Assembly: GCA_963971305.1 (NCBI GenBank)
Contig: OZ020309.1
Location: forward strand, 8,053,001-8,117,000
DNA length: 64,000 nucleotides
From: Arcuatula senhousia
Lineage: Eukaryota; Mollusca; Bivalvia; Mytilida; Mytilidae
Reading direction: 5' to 3'
The notes under the pieces are model-generated. The model was not told where the DNA came from, searched no databases, and saw nothing but the letters and a program-made list of their open reading frames with translations. Shown here piece by piece: positions 63,195 through 64,000 of this stretch. How positions within the stretch are numbered: the stretch's first letter is position 1; each line of letters begins with the position of its first letter. The translations under genes were made by a program, and so were the position numbers.

Positions 63195-64000
63195 AAATTA
63201 AACAATCAAAATCATCCAAGATAATTGTAAAATTCAGTGCAAATTTTATCAATAATAAGACTGAGTATGTCACATCTAAGACAATTTCTTTATCTACAAA
63301 TGTGTCATGAATTCCATTGTTTTAGCTTTCAGTCTTTCTGACAAATCACAGGGTGCTTCATGAAAAATGTCTGTTTTGTTAAGGATTTATTTGTTTGTTT
63401 TTGTTATTGTATTGCTATTGATACTAATGAAACATATCATGTATGTGATCCATTTATATATTGTGTATTGTTTTGTTTTGTCAGTAAATCATGCTCATTT
63501 ATATTGTACACTTTTGATGTTTTTGTTCTTTTTCAATCAAGAAAAGAATTTTAGGACTTCAATACGTTTTAACCACAGATTTATGTTAAATTAAACAGAT
63601 CTGCAAAATCCTTTTTAGTTTGATATTGTTTTATGCCTTTTGTTAGTTATAACTTTTTGTAATTAGTTAATCAGTATATTTTCCAACATTTATTTTTTTA
63701 TTTAATTTACATTATTATGTCTCATCAATTTGCCAAATCCAAGCTGATTAAAATGTATGTTTTGAATTGAAATGAGGACTAGAAATCTCTTGATACATAT
63801 ATGGTTTTTTTTTCATTAAGTAAAAGTAAACTTGTGAAGACAAAATATTTACATGTGTATGTACAAAAGTCACAAAAAATAAGTGTTGATTTATGAACAA
63901 ATGTCTCATATTGAAAGACTGTGTATTCATTTATTTTTGTGGGAATCAATATTCTTAGATTCCACCCCAAAGTGACATTTCTATTGATTTTTAATTTTAT
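63195..64000. other. Downstream intergenic sequence, nothing recognised
   Basis: Very AT-rich. An end-of-window tatttttgtgggaatcaat is R7-like. No gene start seen. Confidence 0.45.

Overview
This is a eukaryotic, intron-rich, AT-rich window that most resembles a bivalve mollusc, probably a mussel (Mytilus-like). That call rests on gene content and on the dense modular repeats with terminal hairpins and ccgtccgtc tracts; no marker in the window proves the species. There is no bacterial or viral gene.

One large plus-strand gene fills the window. Twenty-eight exons (1661 to 62450) join with conserved GT/AG sites and fully consistent phases into 4305 nt, giving 1434 codons plus a stop. The product is a TRPM2-type cation channel that lacks its first N-terminal exons, which lie upstream of the window. 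In order it has the end of the SLOG-like MHR1/2 region and MHR3/4 (exons 1-9), a pre-S1 segment and an acidic insert (10-11), S1-S6 with the pore loop (12-18), the TRP helix (19), a coiled coil (20-21) and a C-terminal NUDT9-H ADP-ribose-sensing domain (22-28). The Nudix catalytic box is degenerate.

Intron 17 (about 19 kb) contains an antisense gene of five exons (37108 down to 29656). It encodes a secreted PAN/apple plus fibrinogen-like (FReD) lectin with a one-base frameshift in exon 4. A decayed FReD duplicate with a tandemly triplicated fragment lies at about 43.4-44.0 kb in the same intron.

The most unusual feature is that tandem duplications repeatedly hit exon-intron boundaries of the TRPM gene. 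The 3' end of an exon plus its 5' splice site has been copied at exon 7 (1000 bp x2), exon 8 (77 bp x11), exon 11 (109 bp x2), exon 14 (about 628 bp, decayed) and exon 21 (84 bp x60, with no length change across 5 kb). Exons 1 and 8 also have copied 5' ends.

The rest is intronic repeat. There are seven copies of a hairpin-ended element with about 150-bp internal monomers (called R1 here, all in the same orientation) and other hairpin-ended modular families (R2-R6), often nested in one another. There are also several MITE-like inverted-repeat elements and two SINE-like sequences. The gene ends at 62450 with AATAAA at 62466, and downstream sequence holds a MITE and no recognisable gene.
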